From an uncultured Granulosicoccus sp. (GTDB lineage: Bacteria > Pseudomonadota > Gammaproteobacteria > Granulosicoccales > Granulosicoccaceae): a stretch of 64,000 nucleotides of DNA. The translations under genes were made by a program, and so were the position numbers. The stretch spans positions 1-64,000 of the forward strand of contig CANMQI010000008.1 of the NCBI GenBank assembly GCA_947499955.1, written 5' to 3'. Below are positions 17,991 to 27,672 of this stretch, in pieces; within the stretch, counting starts at the first letter, position 1, and each line of letters opens with the position of its first letter. The notes beneath the pieces were generated by a model that was not told the origin of the DNA, did not search any database, and saw only the letters and a list, made by a program, of their open reading frames with translations.

Positions 17991-19391
17991 ATGTTTCCAG
18001 TCAGCACATTTATCACGATTGAGGACGGCCTGGGACGTGGGGAGTCATTGCGGTTGATCACCTATTCGCATGACTCAACCATCATACTGGTGTCCATTGT
18101 GGTGTCACTGGTGGCGGCATTTACCGGCCTCGCTCTGACGAACAGGATCGGCAGTTTGCCGGTGCCACAACGCAAGGCCTTGATCGTCATGTCTGCCTTT
18201 GTGTTGGGTGGTGGCATCTGGTCGATGCATTTTGTCGCCATGCTTGCGCATCGTTTCGATGTGCCGGTTCATTATGACTTGTTGCAGACTCTCGGTTCGG
18301 CACTGGTCGCAGTGCTTGTCGTTGGTCTGGCCTTGCTGATCCTGCATTTTGCACCGCGAACGCAGAAGGTGCTGACGGGCGCAGGTCTTCTTCTGGGCGC
18401 GGGTATCGTGGCCATGCACTTCATCGGCATGCTGGGCATGCGAGGGGTCATTCCCTCGTTCAGTAGCTGGTCTGTCATTGCGGCCGGCCTGGTGGCGGCC
18501 GTCATGGGCGTCATGGCCATTCGAGTGTCCTACGGTACACGCACGAACAAGAGCATTGTTCTAGGGGGGCTGTGGTTTGGCTTCTCGGTGGTGTTGGTGC
18601 ACTTCACGGCCATGGCCGGGACCGGCTTCGCTCTGGACCTGTCCTATGTGCCGGCGAGTGTGGTTCTCGATCCTGATTCACTGGCCATTGTGGTGACGGT
18701 GACCGCGTTCGTGATCTGCGGCACGTTCCTGTTGGCCGCGGCCACCTTTCTGACCGAGCCGTCGGTTGACACAGATACTGCCACACCCTTTGTTGCAACA
18801 GCCCCCGGCATGCCAGTGAGTGAACCGCAGACGCAATCCGGGCTAGAGGTTCAGGGTGTTCCCGAGGTCACCGAGTCGAGCTCTGATGAGCGGCAACAGA
18901 GCAGCGGTGTTGCAGGTGAACAATCACCCTCACCATCCGTTGAAGTTGAATGCAGTGCAGCATCAACGGATATCGAGGTACCCCAACCCAGGACGGATTC
19001 GCTGGGTGAAGCAGCTGATGGCGAGGCGTTGCAGCTGGACAGTGTCGAAACCGATGGCCATGTACGTATCCCGTTCGAGCGGAACAAGCACATCGAGTTC
19101 GTCCTCGGTTCGGAGGTGGCTGCCATTCGCGCCGATGGTCGCTACACCCATCTGTATACGCAGGAAGGGGTGCGATTCTGCCCCTGGTCCATCGCCGAGG
19201 CCGAGAAGCGCTTGGCCCGTGAATCGTTCTTTCGGTCACATCGCAGTTATCTGGTCAATCTGCAGAAAGTGGATATTTTCGAGAAGAACCGAGATGCAGG
19301 TCTGTGCCGTTTCGACGGTTATCCGCAGTTGGGCAGCGTACCGGTCAGTCGCGCTCGCGTCGCCAATCTGCAGCAGCTTCTGGGGCTGTAG
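17991..19391 (+). CDS. coxC: MHYT-LytTR membrane-bound transcription regulator (CoxC-like)
   Basis: 466 residues. Residues 20-255 are a seven-helix membrane sensor with three MHYT-type motifs: WSMHFVAML, VAMHFIGMLGM and LVHFTAMAG. Their Met/His residues are thought to bind copper or a gas-sensing metal. A long acidic Ser/Pro/Glu-rich linker (about 260-360) leads to a C-terminal LytTR DNA-binding domain (IRADGRYTHLYTQEG, FFRSHRSYLVNL). In carboxidotrophs CoxC and CoxH have this same MHYT-LytTR layout, and coxC likewise precedes coxM. It probably senses CO or a related signal and binds DNA directly from the membrane. Candidate binding repeats lie at 19485-19536. Whether it is coxC or coxH sensu stricto cannot be settled. 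Confidence 0.85.
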   Translation: MFPVSTFITIEDGLGRGESLRLITYSHDSTIILVSIVVSLVAAFTGLALTNRIGSLPVPQRKALIVMSAFVLGGGIWSMHFVAMLAHRFDVPVHYDLLQTLGSALVAVLVVGLALLILHFAPRTQKVLTGAGLLLGAGIVAMHFIGMLGMRGVIPSFSSWSVIAAGLVAAVMGVMAIRVSYGTRTNKSIVLGGLWFGFSVVLVHFTAMAGTGFALDLSYVPASVVLDPDSLAIVVTVTAFVICGTFLLAAATFLTEPSVDTDTATPFVATAPGMPVSEPQTQSGLEVQGVPEVTESSSDERQQSSGVAGEQSPSPSVEVECSAASTDIEVPQPRTDSLGEAADGEALQLDSVETDGHVRIPFERNKHIEFVLGSEVAAIRADGRYTHLYTQEGVRFCPWSIAEAEKRLARESFFRSHRSYLVNLQKVDIFEKNRDAGLCRFDGYPQLGSVPVSRARVANLQQLLGL

Positions 19392-19484
19392 CGAGCACCC
19401 GAATCCGTTGAATCCCGGATTCATTCCTGACGAATTTCGAAGAAAACGCGCTTCAACGCCGCGTGAACTGCGGCCCACTGCCTT

Positions 19485-19536
19485 CGCCATTCGTGCAGCC
19501 ATGTCGCCATTCGTGACAAACGCACCGCTGTTCGTG
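19485..19536 (+). promoter_or_regulatory. Triple direct repeat, candidate LytTR operator of coxMSL
   Basis: CGCCATTCGTG at 19485-19495 and again at 19505-19515, then CGCTGTTCGTG at 19526-19536. The spacing is 20 and 21 bp, i.e. two helical turns, so the repeats sit on one DNA face. LytTR domains bind direct repeats with this kind of period. The array is 84 bp upstream of coxM and just downstream of the gene for a LytTR regulator. Confidence 0.6.
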
Positions 19537-19619
19537 TCGTAACGCAAGACGTCATCGCACTGTCTGGCTAGGGTTGGGAGCAATCAAGACTCCCGGCCAC
19601 CCTTGCAGAGGCGCAACTG

Positions 19620-20480
19620 ATGATTCCAGGTACGTTCGAATATCACCAACCGGATACCGTGCAGGCAGCGCTGGCGCTGTTGAACGAGCTGGGTGACGAC
19701 GCTCGCGTCCTCGCCGGCGGGCACAGTCTCATCCCCATGATGAAGTTGCGACTGGCCATGCCGGAGCACTTGATCGACCTGCGACTCATCAATGATCTGA
19801 AGTTCATACGTATCGAATCGGAAATGGTTCACGTCGGCGCCATGACCACGCAACATGAGTTGATCGATCACGCCGAGCTGGCGCAACGGGTGCCCATCAT
19901 TCGGGAGACGTCGTTGCAGATCGGTGATCCGCAGATTCGCTATCAGGGCACCATCGGTGGGAATGTTGCCAATGGGGATCCGGGTAATGACATGCCCGGT
20001 CTCATGCAGTGTCTGGATGCCACCTTTACCCTGTTGGGGGCTGATGGGGAGCGCGAAGTACCCGCCCGGGAATTCTATGAAGCGGCCTACTTCACGGCCA
20101 GAGACGATATGGAAATCCTGACATCGATCCGTTTCCCGGTGAGTTCTGGCGGATATGCCTACGAAAAACAGAAGCGCAAGATCGGCGATTACGCCACTGC
20201 GGCTGCGGCGGTACTGCTGCGCAAGGCTGATGACGGCAGTTCCTGCGCATTCGCATCCATTGCCATGACCAATCTGGCCGATACCCCGATCTACTGTGAA
20301 GACGCATCGCAATTGCTGCAGGACCAGGGCGTCACCGACAGCTCGATAGAAGCAGCCGTGGATTCTTGCATTGCATCCATCGAGCCGGTTGATGACAACC
20401 GTGGCCCCGTGGAATTCAAGAAACATGCTGCAGCGCAAATAACACGGCGCGCCATCAAGACTGCCTGGTCTCGCACCTGA
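19620..20480 (+). CDS. coxM: CO dehydrogenase medium subunit (FAD)
   Basis: 286 residues, close to the length of known CoxM. The N-terminal FAD_binding_5 domain has [15 protein letters not shown] (about 33-47) and [15 protein letters not shown] (about 111-125), the two loops that bind FAD pyrophosphate. The C-terminal CODH-flavoprotein domain follows from about residue 175. It passes electrons from the CoxS clusters via FAD to the respiratory quinone pool. AGAGG precedes the ATG. First gene of coxMSL, 20 bp before coxS. Confidence 0.95.
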   Translation: MIPGTFEYHQPDTVQAALALLNELGDDARVLAGGHSLIPMMKLRLAMPEHLIDLRLINDLKFIRIESEMVHVGAMTTQHELIDHAELAQRVPIIRETSLQIGDPQIRYQGTIGGNVANGDPGNDMPGLMQCLDATFTLLGADGEREVPAREFYEAAYFTARDDMEILTSIRFPVSSGGYAYEKQKRKIGDYATAAAAVLLRKADDGSSCAFASIAMTNLADTPIYCEDASQLLQDQGVTDSSIEAAVDSCIASIEPVDDNRGPVEFKKHAAAQITRRAIKTAWSRT

Positions 20481-20500
20481 GCCTATCACCGGAGCTGACA

Positions 20501-21010
20501 ATGACGACCACCACCATCACTTTGAACGTCAACGGCAAATCCGTTGAAACCACGATCGAGCCGCGTGAACTGCTGATACACGTGCTGCGCGATCGACTGG
20601 ACATCACCGGCCCGCATATTGGCTGCGAAACATCTCACTGCGGCGCCTGTACGGTTGATATCGACGGCCGCTCGGTGAAGGCCTGCACCTTGTTTGCCGT
20701 TCAGGCCCAGGGCAGTGACATCACCACGATTGAAGGCCTCGGGGATCCGGACAAGCTGCATGTGCTGCAGGAGCAGTTCAAGGAGCACCACGGCTTGCAA
20801 TGCGGATTCTGTACACCGGGCATGATCACGCGGGCGCACCGGCTGCTGCAGGAAAACCCCAACCCCACCGAAGAAGATGTGCGCTTCGGCATTGCCGGCA
20901 ATCTGTGCCGTTGCACGGGCTATCAGAACATCGTCAAGGCCGTCCTGGCCGCTGCCAGCGAGATCAACGGTGCGGCTGACAAGGAAGCGACTCGGGAGAG
21001 CGCAGCATGA
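20501..21010 (+). CDS. coxS: CO dehydrogenase small subunit (2 x 2Fe-2S)
   Basis: 169 residues. The plant-ferredoxin-type N-terminal half has [16 protein letters not shown] and a following Cys in VKAC, the ligands of the distal [2Fe-2S] cluster. The C-terminal helical half has CGFCTPGMI and CRCTGYQNI, the ligands of the proximal cluster. It relays electrons from the Mo-Cu site of CoxL to FAD in CoxM. GGAGC lies 5 bases before the ATG. The stop overlaps the start of coxL by 4 bp (ATGA). Confidence 0.96.
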   Translation: MTTTTITLNVNGKSVETTIEPRELLIHVLRDRLDITGPHIGCETSHCGACTVDIDGRSVKACTLFAVQAQGSDITTIEGLGDPDKLHVLQEQFKEHHGLQCGFCTPGMITRAHRLLQENPNPTEEDVRFGIAGNLCRCTGYQNIVKAVLAAASEINGAADKEATRESAA

Positions 21011-23427
21011 GCGCCTCGGCACCCACGATGAAAGAACGCCAGGCTGCGCTGAAGGGTCTGGGAACGTCACGCAAGCGTGTGGAAGATGCGCGCTTCACTC
21101 AGGGCAAGGGCAACTATGTCGATGACATCAAGCTGCCCGGCATGCTGTACGGAGACTTCGTGCGCTCCCAGCATGCTCACGCTTATGTGAAATCCATTGA
21201 TACCTCGGCGGCACTGGCCTTGCCCGGGGTGATTGCGGTACTCACTGCCAAGGACCTGGAGCCGCTGAATCTGCACTGGATGCCGACTCTGGCCGGTGAC
21301 AAGCAGATGGTGCTGGCCGACGGCAAGGTGCTGTTTCAGGGGCAGGAAGTGGCCTTTGTGGTGGCCGAGAGTCGTTACATCGCCGCCGATGCCATTGATC
21401 TTGTTCAGGTTGAATACGAGGAACTGCAGGTACTGGTGGATCCGTTCAAGGCGGAGTTACCGGGTGCGCCGGTATTGCGCGAGGACATTGCCGACGCGAC
21501 GGAAGGGGCTCATGGTCCGCGCCGTCATCCGAACCACATCTTTACCTGGGAGATGGGCGAGAAGGAGGCCACCGAGTCCATTCTCGACAGTGCGCCGGTG
21601 GTCGCCGAGGAGATGGTCTACTACCACCGCACACATCCCTGCCCACTGGAGACCTGTGGCAGCGTTGCATCCATGGACAAGGTGAATGGCAAGCTTACGC
21701 TGTATGGCACTTTTCAGGCGCCGCATGTGGTGCGTACCGTGGCATCGCTGCTGTCAGGCATAGCCGAGCACAATATTCGCGTTGTATCACCGGATATCGG
21801 TGGTGGCTTTGGCAACAAGGTCGGTGTCTATCCGGGCTATGTGTGCTCCATCGTGGCATCCATTGTCACAGGCCTGCCGGTCAAGTGGGTGGAGGATCGT
21901 ATGGAGAACCTGATGTCCACGGCCTTCGCGCGCGATTACTGGATGCAGGGCAAGATAGCGGCAACCGAGGACGGCAAGATACTGGGCCTGTGGTGTCACA
22001 CCACGGCCGACCACGGGGCCTTCGATGCCTGCGCGGACCCGACCAAGTTTCCGGCAGGCTTCATGAACATCTGCACTGGCTCCTACGACATCGGTACGGC
22101 CTATCTGGCTGTGGACGGTATCTACACCAACAAGGCGCCGGGGGGCGTGGCCTACCGATGTTCCTTCCGGGTCACCGAGGCGGCCTATTTCATCGAACGC
22201 ATGATCGAAGTGCTGGCCATCAAACTGAACATGGATGCAGCCGAGCTTCGTCTGAAGAACTTCATCCGCAAGGAGCAGTTTCCGTATCATTCCGCGCTGG
22301 GCTGGGAATACGATTCCGGTGATTACCACACGGCCTGGAACAAGGCGCTGGAAGCGGTGAAGTACACCGAGCTGCGCGCCGAGCAGGCTGAAAAAGTGAA
22401 GGCATTCAAGGCGGGTGAAACACGACAGCTCATGGGGATCGGCTTGTGCCACTTCACCGAGATTGTCGGGGCCGGACCTGTGAAGAACTGCGACATCCTG
22501 GGGATGGGCATGTTCGACAGTTGCGAGATTCGCATTCACCCGACAGGGTCGGCCATTGCGCGGCTGGGTACGATCTCGCAAGGGCAGGGACATGCGACAA
22601 CCTTTGCGCAGATCCTGGCCAGTGAAATCGGTATTCCTGCCGATGACATCACGATCGAGGAAGGCGACACCGATACTGCACCGTATGGTCTGGGTACCTA
22701 TGGTTCCCGATCCACGCCGGTTGCCGGTGCTGCCACGGCCATGGCCGGCAGAAAGATACGCGCCAAGGCGCAAATGATTGCGGCCTACCTGCTGGAGGTG
22801 CATGACAACGACGTCGAGTGGGAAGTCGACCGCTTTGTCGTGAAGGGGGCGCCCGAGCGCTTCAAGACGATGCAGGAGATCGCCTATGCGTCTTATAACC
22901 AGGCCATTCCGGGTGTCGAGCCGGGGCTGGAGGCAGTCAGCTACTACGACCCGCCGAACATGACCTATCCCTTCGGTGCCTATATCTGTGTCATGGATAT
23001 CGACGTCGACACCGGCACCACATCCATTCGTCAGTTCTACGCCCTGGATGATTGCGGTACCCGCATCAATCCGATGATCATTGAAGGCCAGGTGCATGGT
23101 GGGCTGACTGAAGCCCTGGCCATTGCCCTGGGACAGGAAATAGCCTATGACGAATTGGGTAACGTCAAGACTGGCACCCTGATGGATTTCTTCATCCCCA
23201 CCGCCTGGGAGACACCCAACTACACGACCGATTACACCGAAACTCCCAGTCCGCACCATCCCATTGGTGCCAAGGGGGTGGGCGAGAGTCCGAATGTGGG
23301 TGGCGTGCCGTGTTTTTCCAATGCCATCAATGATGCCTTCCGGCCCTTTGGTCTGACGCATACGCATATGCCGCATGATCATTGGCGAATCTGGCAGACC
23401 GCCAACAAGCTTGGTTTGCACGACTGA
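21007..23427 (+). CDS. coxL: Form I CO dehydrogenase large subunit (Mo-Cu)
   Basis: 806 residues, against about 809 in the well-studied Oligotropha enzyme. Residues 40-160 are the aldehyde-oxidase a/b hammerhead domain, and the rest binds the molybdenum-cytosine-dinucleotide cofactor. The active-site loop is AYRCSFR with Cys385, the copper-sulfide ligand of the bimetallic site; this is the form I signature (AYXCSFR), not the form II AYRGAGR. Glu760 in [10 protein letters not shown] matches the catalytic glutamate. The enzyme oxidises CO with water to CO2, two electrons and two protons. There is no signal peptide; it works at the inner face of the membrane. Co-translated with coxS. Confidence 0.97.
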   Translation: MSASAPTMKERQAALKGLGTSRKRVEDARFTQGKGNYVDDIKLPGMLYGDFVRSQHAHAYVKSIDTSAALALPGVIAVLTAKDLEPLNLHWMPTLAGDKQMVLADGKVLFQGQEVAFVVAESRYIAADAIDLVQVEYEELQVLVDPFKAELPGAPVLREDIADATEGAHGPRRHPNHIFTWEMGEKEATESILDSAPVVAEEMVYYHRTHPCPLETCGSVASMDKVNGKLTLYGTFQAPHVVRTVASLLSGIAEHNIRVVSPDIGGGFGNKVGVYPGYVCSIVASIVTGLPVKWVEDRMENLMSTAFARDYWMQGKIAATEDGKILGLWCHTTADHGAFDACADPTKFPAGFMNICTGSYDIGTAYLAVDGIYTNKAPGGVAYRCSFRVTEAAYFIERMIEVLAIKLNMDAAELRLKNFIRKEQFPYHSALGWEYDSGDYHTAWNKALEAVKYTELRAEQAEKVKAFKAGETRQLMGIGLCHFTEIVGAGPVKNCDILGMGMFDSCEIRIHPTGSAIARLGTISQGQGHATTFAQILASEIGIPADDITIEEGDTDTAPYGLGTYGSRSTPVAGAATAMAGRKIRAKAQMIAAYLLEVHDNDVEWEVDRFVVKGAPERFKTMQEIAYASYNQAIPGVEPGLEAVSYYDPPNMTYPFGAYICVMDIDVDTGTTSIRQFYALDDCGTRINPMIIEGQVHGGLTEALAIALGQEIAYDELGNVKTGTLMDFFIPTAWETPNYTTDYTETPSPHHPIGAKGVGESPNVGGVPCFSNAINDAFRPFGLTHTHMPHDHWRIWQTANKLGLHD

Positions 23428-23467
23428 GCGAGACGGCGGATCATGACTCGAAACGGACAGTGCTGAC

Positions 23468-24343
23468 ATGAGCTGGCAGACGCTGCAGCAGCAATTGCTG
23501 GATCAGAACTATGTCGCCTCGGACGAACTGTCCATGGCGCTGCATCTGTCCATCGAGTTGGGCCGACCTCTGTTGCTGGAAGGCGCGGCAGGGGTTGGCA
23601 AGACGGAAGTTGCCAAGATGCTGGCGCAACTCAAGCAGTGTCAACTGATTCGTCTGCAATGCTACGAAGGTCTGGATGCCAGCAGTGCCATCTATGAATG
23701 GAACTACCAGCGACAGCTGCTCAGTGTGCGGGCCCATCAAGACAGTTCCCTGTCGGTCGATGAACTGGAAGATCATCTTTTCTCGGAGAAATACCTGTTG
23801 CGCCGCCCCTTGCTGGAAGCCATCTCCCAGGCAGCGCCTCCGGTGCTGCTGATTGATGAGGTGGATCGTGCCGACGAGGAGTTCGAAGCGTATCTGCTGG
23901 AGCTGTTGTCCGACTTCCAGATCTCCATTCCCGAGATGGGTACCGTGCAGGCGTTGAGCCGCCCCATGGTGATCCTGACGTCCAATGGCTCTCGGGACCT
24001 GTCGGATGCCTTGCGCCGTCGTTGTCTCTACAGTTTTGTGGATTACCCGGACATTCGCACCGAGATGAGTATTCTGCAGCGTCGCCTGCCGCATATCGAG
24101 CAGCGCCTGGCCACGCAGGTCGTCGGTTTCGTACAGGCTCTGCGGCGTGAAGAGTTGGAGAAGAACCCCGGTATCGCAGAGACGCTGGATTGGGCGGCGG
24201 CGCTGCTGGGGCTGGGGGTCGTGGATCTTGCCGCCGATCCGCAGGTCTTGCAGGCTACTCTGGTCTGCCTGCTGAAGACTCAGGCTGACAAGGCAGCTGT
24301 GCCTACCGAGGTTGCGCAGCGTTTGAGCGGCAATCTCGCATGA
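23468..24343 (+). CDS. coxD: MoxR-type AAA+ ATPase CoxD
   Basis: 291 residues. Walker A is GAAGVGKTE (39-47), Walker B is VLLIDEVDRADEE (about 131-143), and TSNGSRDLSDALRRRC holds the sensor 1 and arginine-finger region. CoxD-type MoxR chaperones are needed to insert sulfur and copper into the Mo-Cu site after CoxL folds. It lies 40 bp after coxL and 19 bp before coxE, its VWA partner. Confidence 0.93.
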   Translation: MSWQTLQQQLLDQNYVASDELSMALHLSIELGRPLLLEGAAGVGKTEVAKMLAQLKQCQLIRLQCYEGLDASSAIYEWNYQRQLLSVRAHQDSSLSVDELEDHLFSEKYLLRRPLLEAISQAAPPVLLIDEVDRADEEFEAYLLELLSDFQISIPEMGTVQALSRPMVILTSNGSRDLSDALRRRCLYSFVDYPDIRTEMSILQRRLPHIEQRLATQVVGFVQALRREELEKNPGIAETLDWAAALLGLGVVDLAADPQVLQATLVCLLKTQADKAAVPTEVAQRLSGNLA

Positions 24344-24362
24344 CCAGTAGCGGACCAGCATC

Positions 24363-25553
24363 GTGAAGGTCACTCGATTCGTCGCACGAGCCAGTGGCGT
24401 AGCTGAACGCATGACGGGTTTCATGGCTCACCTTCGGGACAATGGCTTGCCGGTGGGAGTCAGTGACACATCGCGCGTACTGCATGCGCTGACATGTATC
24501 GATGTCTGCAGTGATGAGGAGGTGCGGCTGGCCTGCAAGGCAGTATGCGCCAGAACAGCCGATCAGTATGATCAGTTCGATGACCTGTTCAAGGCCTACT
24601 GGTCGAATGGCGGACGTGAAAAACCGGGCTTGCATTCTGCACTTTCACATCAGCTGTCCCGAAACAACCGGCAGTCACGGGCACACAGTGGTCGTGAACT
24701 GCCGAGCTCGGGCAAGTCGGCTCAGGTCGACGACGTCGATGAGAGCGAGGATGGTGATGCGGCGCAGTCAGGTGAGGGCAAGTTGATAGCCTCGGGGAGT
24801 CGCAACCTTGAAAAGCTCGATTTGCGTGAACTGATGACGCCTGAGTCTGTCGAGAAGGCCGAACGCATCGCCACGCAACTGGCCTCGGCCATGCGAGATC
24901 GGCACTCACGCCGACGGCGACGTGCCAACCGCGGCAGCAGGCTCGATCTGAGAAAGGTCTTGCGCGCCAGTTTGAGTACGGGAGGCGAGCCATTGCAGCT
25001 GTTCAGAACAAGACGACCGGACAGGCCGGTGAATATCGTGGCCTTGCTGGATGTCTCGGGCTCCATGCTGGTGTATTCCAGAGTCTTCCTGGCCTTTCTG
25101 AAAGGACTGGTGAGCCATGACCGGAGTACGGACGCTTATCTGTTTCACACCTCGCTGGTTCGGGTCAGTGATGTCATGCGCGACAACGATACGCTGCGCG
25201 CAGTGAATCGCCTGTCACTGATGGCGCAGGGCTTTGGCGGAGGCACGCGTATCGCTGCGAATCTGCAGCAATTCAACCGACAATACGCTGCGCAGTGTGT
25301 GACGGGACGGTCCGTCGTGATCATCTTCTCCGATGGTTACGACACGGACCCACCCGAACAGATGGCCAGCGCCCTGGCCAGGCTCAAGCGCCGCGGCTGC
25401 CGAATCATCTGGCTGAACCCCTTGAAAGGCTGGAAGGACTATGCACCCGTTGCAGCAGGCATGGCGGCAGCACTGCCGTTTCTGGACCTGTTTGCTGCAG
25501 CCAATACGCTGGACAGTCTGTCAGCACTTGAACCTCATCTGCACGATCTTTAG
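24363..25553 (+). CDS. coxE: VWA-domain cofactor-maturation protein CoxE
   Basis: 396 residues from GTG 24363; ATG 24411 is an alternative with an equally poor ribosome site. Residues 1-75 are a helical domain. Residues 80-190 are a charged, low-complexity linker with several RRRR-type patches (HSRRRRRANRGSR). The C-terminal von Willebrand A domain has the MIDAS motif DVSGSM starting at Asp230. CoxE acts with CoxD: MoxR ATPase plus VWA adaptor is a common pair for metal-centre maturation. Confidence 0.92.
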   Translation: MKVTRFVARASGVAERMTGFMAHLRDNGLPVGVSDTSRVLHALTCIDVCSDEEVRLACKAVCARTADQYDQFDDLFKAYWSNGGREKPGLHSALSHQLSRNNRQSRAHSGRELPSSGKSAQVDDVDESEDGDAAQSGEGKLIASGSRNLEKLDLRELMTPESVEKAERIATQLASAMRDRHSRRRRRANRGSRLDLRKVLRASLSTGGEPLQLFRTRRPDRPVNIVALLDVSGSMLVYSRVFLAFLKGLVSHDRSTDAYLFHTSLVRVSDVMRDNDTLRAVNRLSLMAQGFGGGTRIAANLQQFNRQYAAQCVTGRSVVIIFSDGYDTDPPEQMASALARLKRRGCRIIWLNPLKGWKDYAPVAAGMAAALPFLDLFAAANTLDSLSALEPHLHDL

Positions 25554-25565
25554 CGAGGTAGACAC

Positions 25566-26387
25566 ATGACCCCCATCAGCGATATGGCACAACTGCTTGC
25601 TCGACTCAAGGACGGTGGTGAAAGCTTCGCGGTTGCCACGGTCATACGTACCGTGTCAGTTACCGCGGCCAAGCCTGGTGCCAAGGCTGTCATTGGTGCA
25701 GACGGCCAGGTACTGGAAGGGTGGATCGGTGGAGGCTGTGCCCGACATGCGGTCATCAAGGCTGCACGCAAGGCAATCGCTGATGGTCAGCCATGCCTGG
25801 TGTCTCTGCAACCGAAAGAGCTGCTTGCCGAACAGGGGCTGGCCTCGGGGGATGAGCTTGAAGGTCGAGTGATGGCCAGTAACATGTGCCCCAGCAAGGG
25901 CACCATGGACATCTTCATAGAGCCCGTACTGGCCAACCCGGAGTTGTTGGTGCTCGGAGGCAGCCCGGTCGCCTCGATGATCGTGCAGCTGGCTGCAGGC
26001 TTCGGCTTTTCCGTTTCGGTGATGCGTGATTGCTTCGAAACACAGTCGGGCTCGCCGATCAAGACGGTCTATGACGACTACAGCGATGTGAAGTCTGATC
26101 ATGCCCATCGCTATGTCGTGATTGCCACGCAGGGCAGTGGTGATGTCGATGCCTTGCGAGCGGCCATGGACTGGCAGTTCCGACATGTCGGCTTTGTAGG
26201 CAGTCGCCGCAAGATGACCTTTCTGCGTGACAAGTTGCTGGCAGAAGGACTGGATGACACGGCTCTGCAACGCATCAAGGCACCGGCAGGGCTGGATATC
26301 GGTGCTGTCACGCCGCTGGAAATCGCCTTGTCGATACTGGCTGAAGTCGTTCAGATCCGCCGGACCGGCACGCTGGAATCGGTGTAA
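25566..26387 (+). CDS. coxF: XdhC-family maturation factor CoxF
   Basis: 273 residues. The N-terminal XdhC_CoxI domain has the conserved WIGGGCAR, and the C-terminal Rossmann domain starts at LLVLGGSPVASMIVQLA and ends with GFVGSRRK and the typical DIGAVTPLEIALSILAEVV. Proteins of this family bind the molybdenum cofactor and deliver it, often after sulfuration, to the large subunit. GAGGT precedes the ATG, 12 bp after coxE. Named by position in the cluster; CoxI belongs to the same family. Confidence 0.9.
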   Translation: MTPISDMAQLLARLKDGGESFAVATVIRTVSVTAAKPGAKAVIGADGQVLEGWIGGGCARHAVIKAARKAIADGQPCLVSLQPKELLAEQGLASGDELEGRVMASNMCPSKGTMDIFIEPVLANPELLVLGGSPVASMIVQLAAGFGFSVSVMRDCFETQSGSPIKTVYDDYSDVKSDHAHRYVVIATQGSGDVDALRAAMDWQFRHVGFVGSRRKMTFLRDKLLAEGLDDTALQRIKAPAGLDIGAVTPLEIALSILAEVVQIRRTGTLESV

Positions 26388-26454
26388 GTCGGACACTATC
26401 CAACTTGTCTATTACTGCGACTGAAGGTGATCAGGCAGGGCGCAAGATTGAAAT

Positions 26455-26503
26455 GAACATCGAACATCGAACATCGCACATCGCACATCGCACATCGTCA
26501 ATC
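26455..26503 (+). repeat. 7-bp tandem repeat between coxF and coxG
   Basis: Seven 7-bp units: GAACATC three times, GCACATC three times, then GTCAATC. It lies in the 188-bp gap before coxG, 72 bp from its start. The unit is not a multiple of 10-11 bp, so it does not look like an operator array; slippage could alter the spacing upstream of coxG. Confidence 0.9.
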
Positions 26504-26575
26504 GCACGCAGCACCTAGTACAGCGCAATACACGCTGTTTACCCAATAAAACGCATAAACCACGAGAGCCACGAC

Positions 26576-27031
26576 ATGCAACTGACTGAAGAGGTCCTGA
26601 TTCCACTGGACAAGGTTACGGTATTCAATGCATTGAATAACCCCGACATACTCCAGGCCAGCATTCCCGGATGCGATGAATTGGTGAAGCACAGCGACAC
26701 TGAAATGACGGCCAGGGTGGTGGTCAAGTTCGGACCAGTGAAAGCCGGGTTTGACAGTGAAGTCAGCCTGGATCCGAGTGAGGGACCAGATCGCTTCACG
26801 CTGTCAGGCAAGGGCGATGCGGGCATGGCGGGTTTCGCCAATGGTGGCGCGGTGGTGACACTGACCGAGCAAGGCGGTGATACCTTGCTGGCCTACGAGG
26901 TGACCATTGATGTCACCGGGAAGCTGGCTCAAGTAGGCAGTCGTTTGATGGAGGGCACAACGAAACGTCTGGCGAAGAAGTTCTTTGCCAATTTTGAAGC
27001 GGCGTTGATAGCACCGAGCCAGGCATCGTAG
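26576..27031 (+). CDS. coxG: CoxG, SRPBCC-family subunit, short form
   Basis: 151 residues of the START/SRPBCC fold typical of CoxG: NNPDILQASIPGCDELVKHS at the front, VVKFGPVKAGFDSEVSLD in the middle, GKLAQVGSRLMEGTTKRLAK in the C-terminal helix. CoxG binds a lipid-like ligand, proposed to be the quinone electron acceptor, and helps recruit CO dehydrogenase to the membrane. Many CoxG proteins are about 200 residues with an extra C-terminal tail. This one stops soon after the long helix (FEAALIAPSQAS), so the tail is absent. It is the last cox gene here; coxH, I and K do not follow. Confidence 0.9.
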   Translation: MQLTEEVLIPLDKVTVFNALNNPDILQASIPGCDELVKHSDTEMTARVVVKFGPVKAGFDSEVSLDPSEGPDRFTLSGKGDAGMAGFANGGAVVTLTEQGGDTLLAYEVTIDVTGKLAQVGSRLMEGTTKRLAKKFFANFEAALIAPSQAS

Positions 27032-27309
27032 CCGGTTGCCTCTGTCGCGTTGCCGGTTTGCCTACGGCAAGACGACTTACGCAGCCCGTGGAGACGATCG
27101 GCAGAACCGTTGACAGCATGATCGCGACACGTTGAGAGCGGAGAGTCGCAAGGTAGGGAAGTCATCACCTGGCGCTCGGTGCAACGGGTTGCGCCATGAC
27201 CTTACTGGCTTCAAAGGTCGTTTGCGAGCTCTGGAAAAGCCCATTTCTGAAACCGGTCCTGTGCTCACTGACTCTCAGGTTCGGGACCTGGAGGGCAAGC
27301 AGGAGGAAG

Positions 27310-27338
27310 ACTCGCGAGGGGGGACAGCCCTCGCGAGT
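27310..27338. terminator. Strong hairpin between convergent genes
   Basis: ACTCGCGAGGG, seven-base loop, CCCTCGCGAGT: a perfect 11-bp GC-rich stem. It lies between the end of coxG (279 bp away) and the end of the minus-strand lipoprotein gene (24 bp away). It can serve both strands; no long U-tract. Confidence 0.65.
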
Positions 27339-27361
27339 ACAGCTACTGTAGAAACGATTAC

Positions 27362-27646
27362 TTAACGAGCCGTGCCCTGTTTGGCAATGAATGTGACAAC
27401 GGTTTCGTTTTCATCAAATGAAACCGGGTCGCTGTTTGCCTCTGCAAATGTGTTCAGAAGATCAGCGTTCACCTGATCCAGACCGTCATCGACAGGCCGG
27501 GAATTGGCTGGTCTATTGACCATTTCATCGAGTGTCCCCGCCACCGGTGCACCGTTGTTCCCATCCGAATCGGAATCGCTGCTCGAGCTGCATCCGGCCA
27601 AGGATGCGATACTTGCCATCATGAGTGTTATCACTAACTTGTGCAT
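27362..27646 (-). CDS. Small lipoprotein of unknown function
   Basis: 94 residues from ATG 27646, chosen because GGAGAG lies upstream and the product then begins with a clean lipoprotein signal MHKLVITLMMASIASLAGC. The lipobox is LAGC; a Ser/Asp-rich linker and an acidic domain ending ENETVVTFIAKQGTAR follow. No named family. It lies 26 bp downstream of the DUF4331 gene and is almost certainly co-transcribed with it. Confidence 0.75.
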   Translation of the reverse strand: MHKLVITLMMASIASLAGCSSSSDSDSDGNNGAPVAGTLDEMVNRPANSRPVDDGLDQVNADLLNTFAEANSDPVSFDENETVVTFIAKQGTAR

Positions 27647-27672
27647 GTGCTGGACTCTCCTCTGAATGGACA

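Noticed and set aside
21787..23469. Long open frame (560 codons) antisense to coxL, and similar ones opposite coxD and coxS
   Set aside because: They mirror strongly coding genes, have compositions typical of antisense frames (His/Arg/Gly rich) and no recognisable domains.
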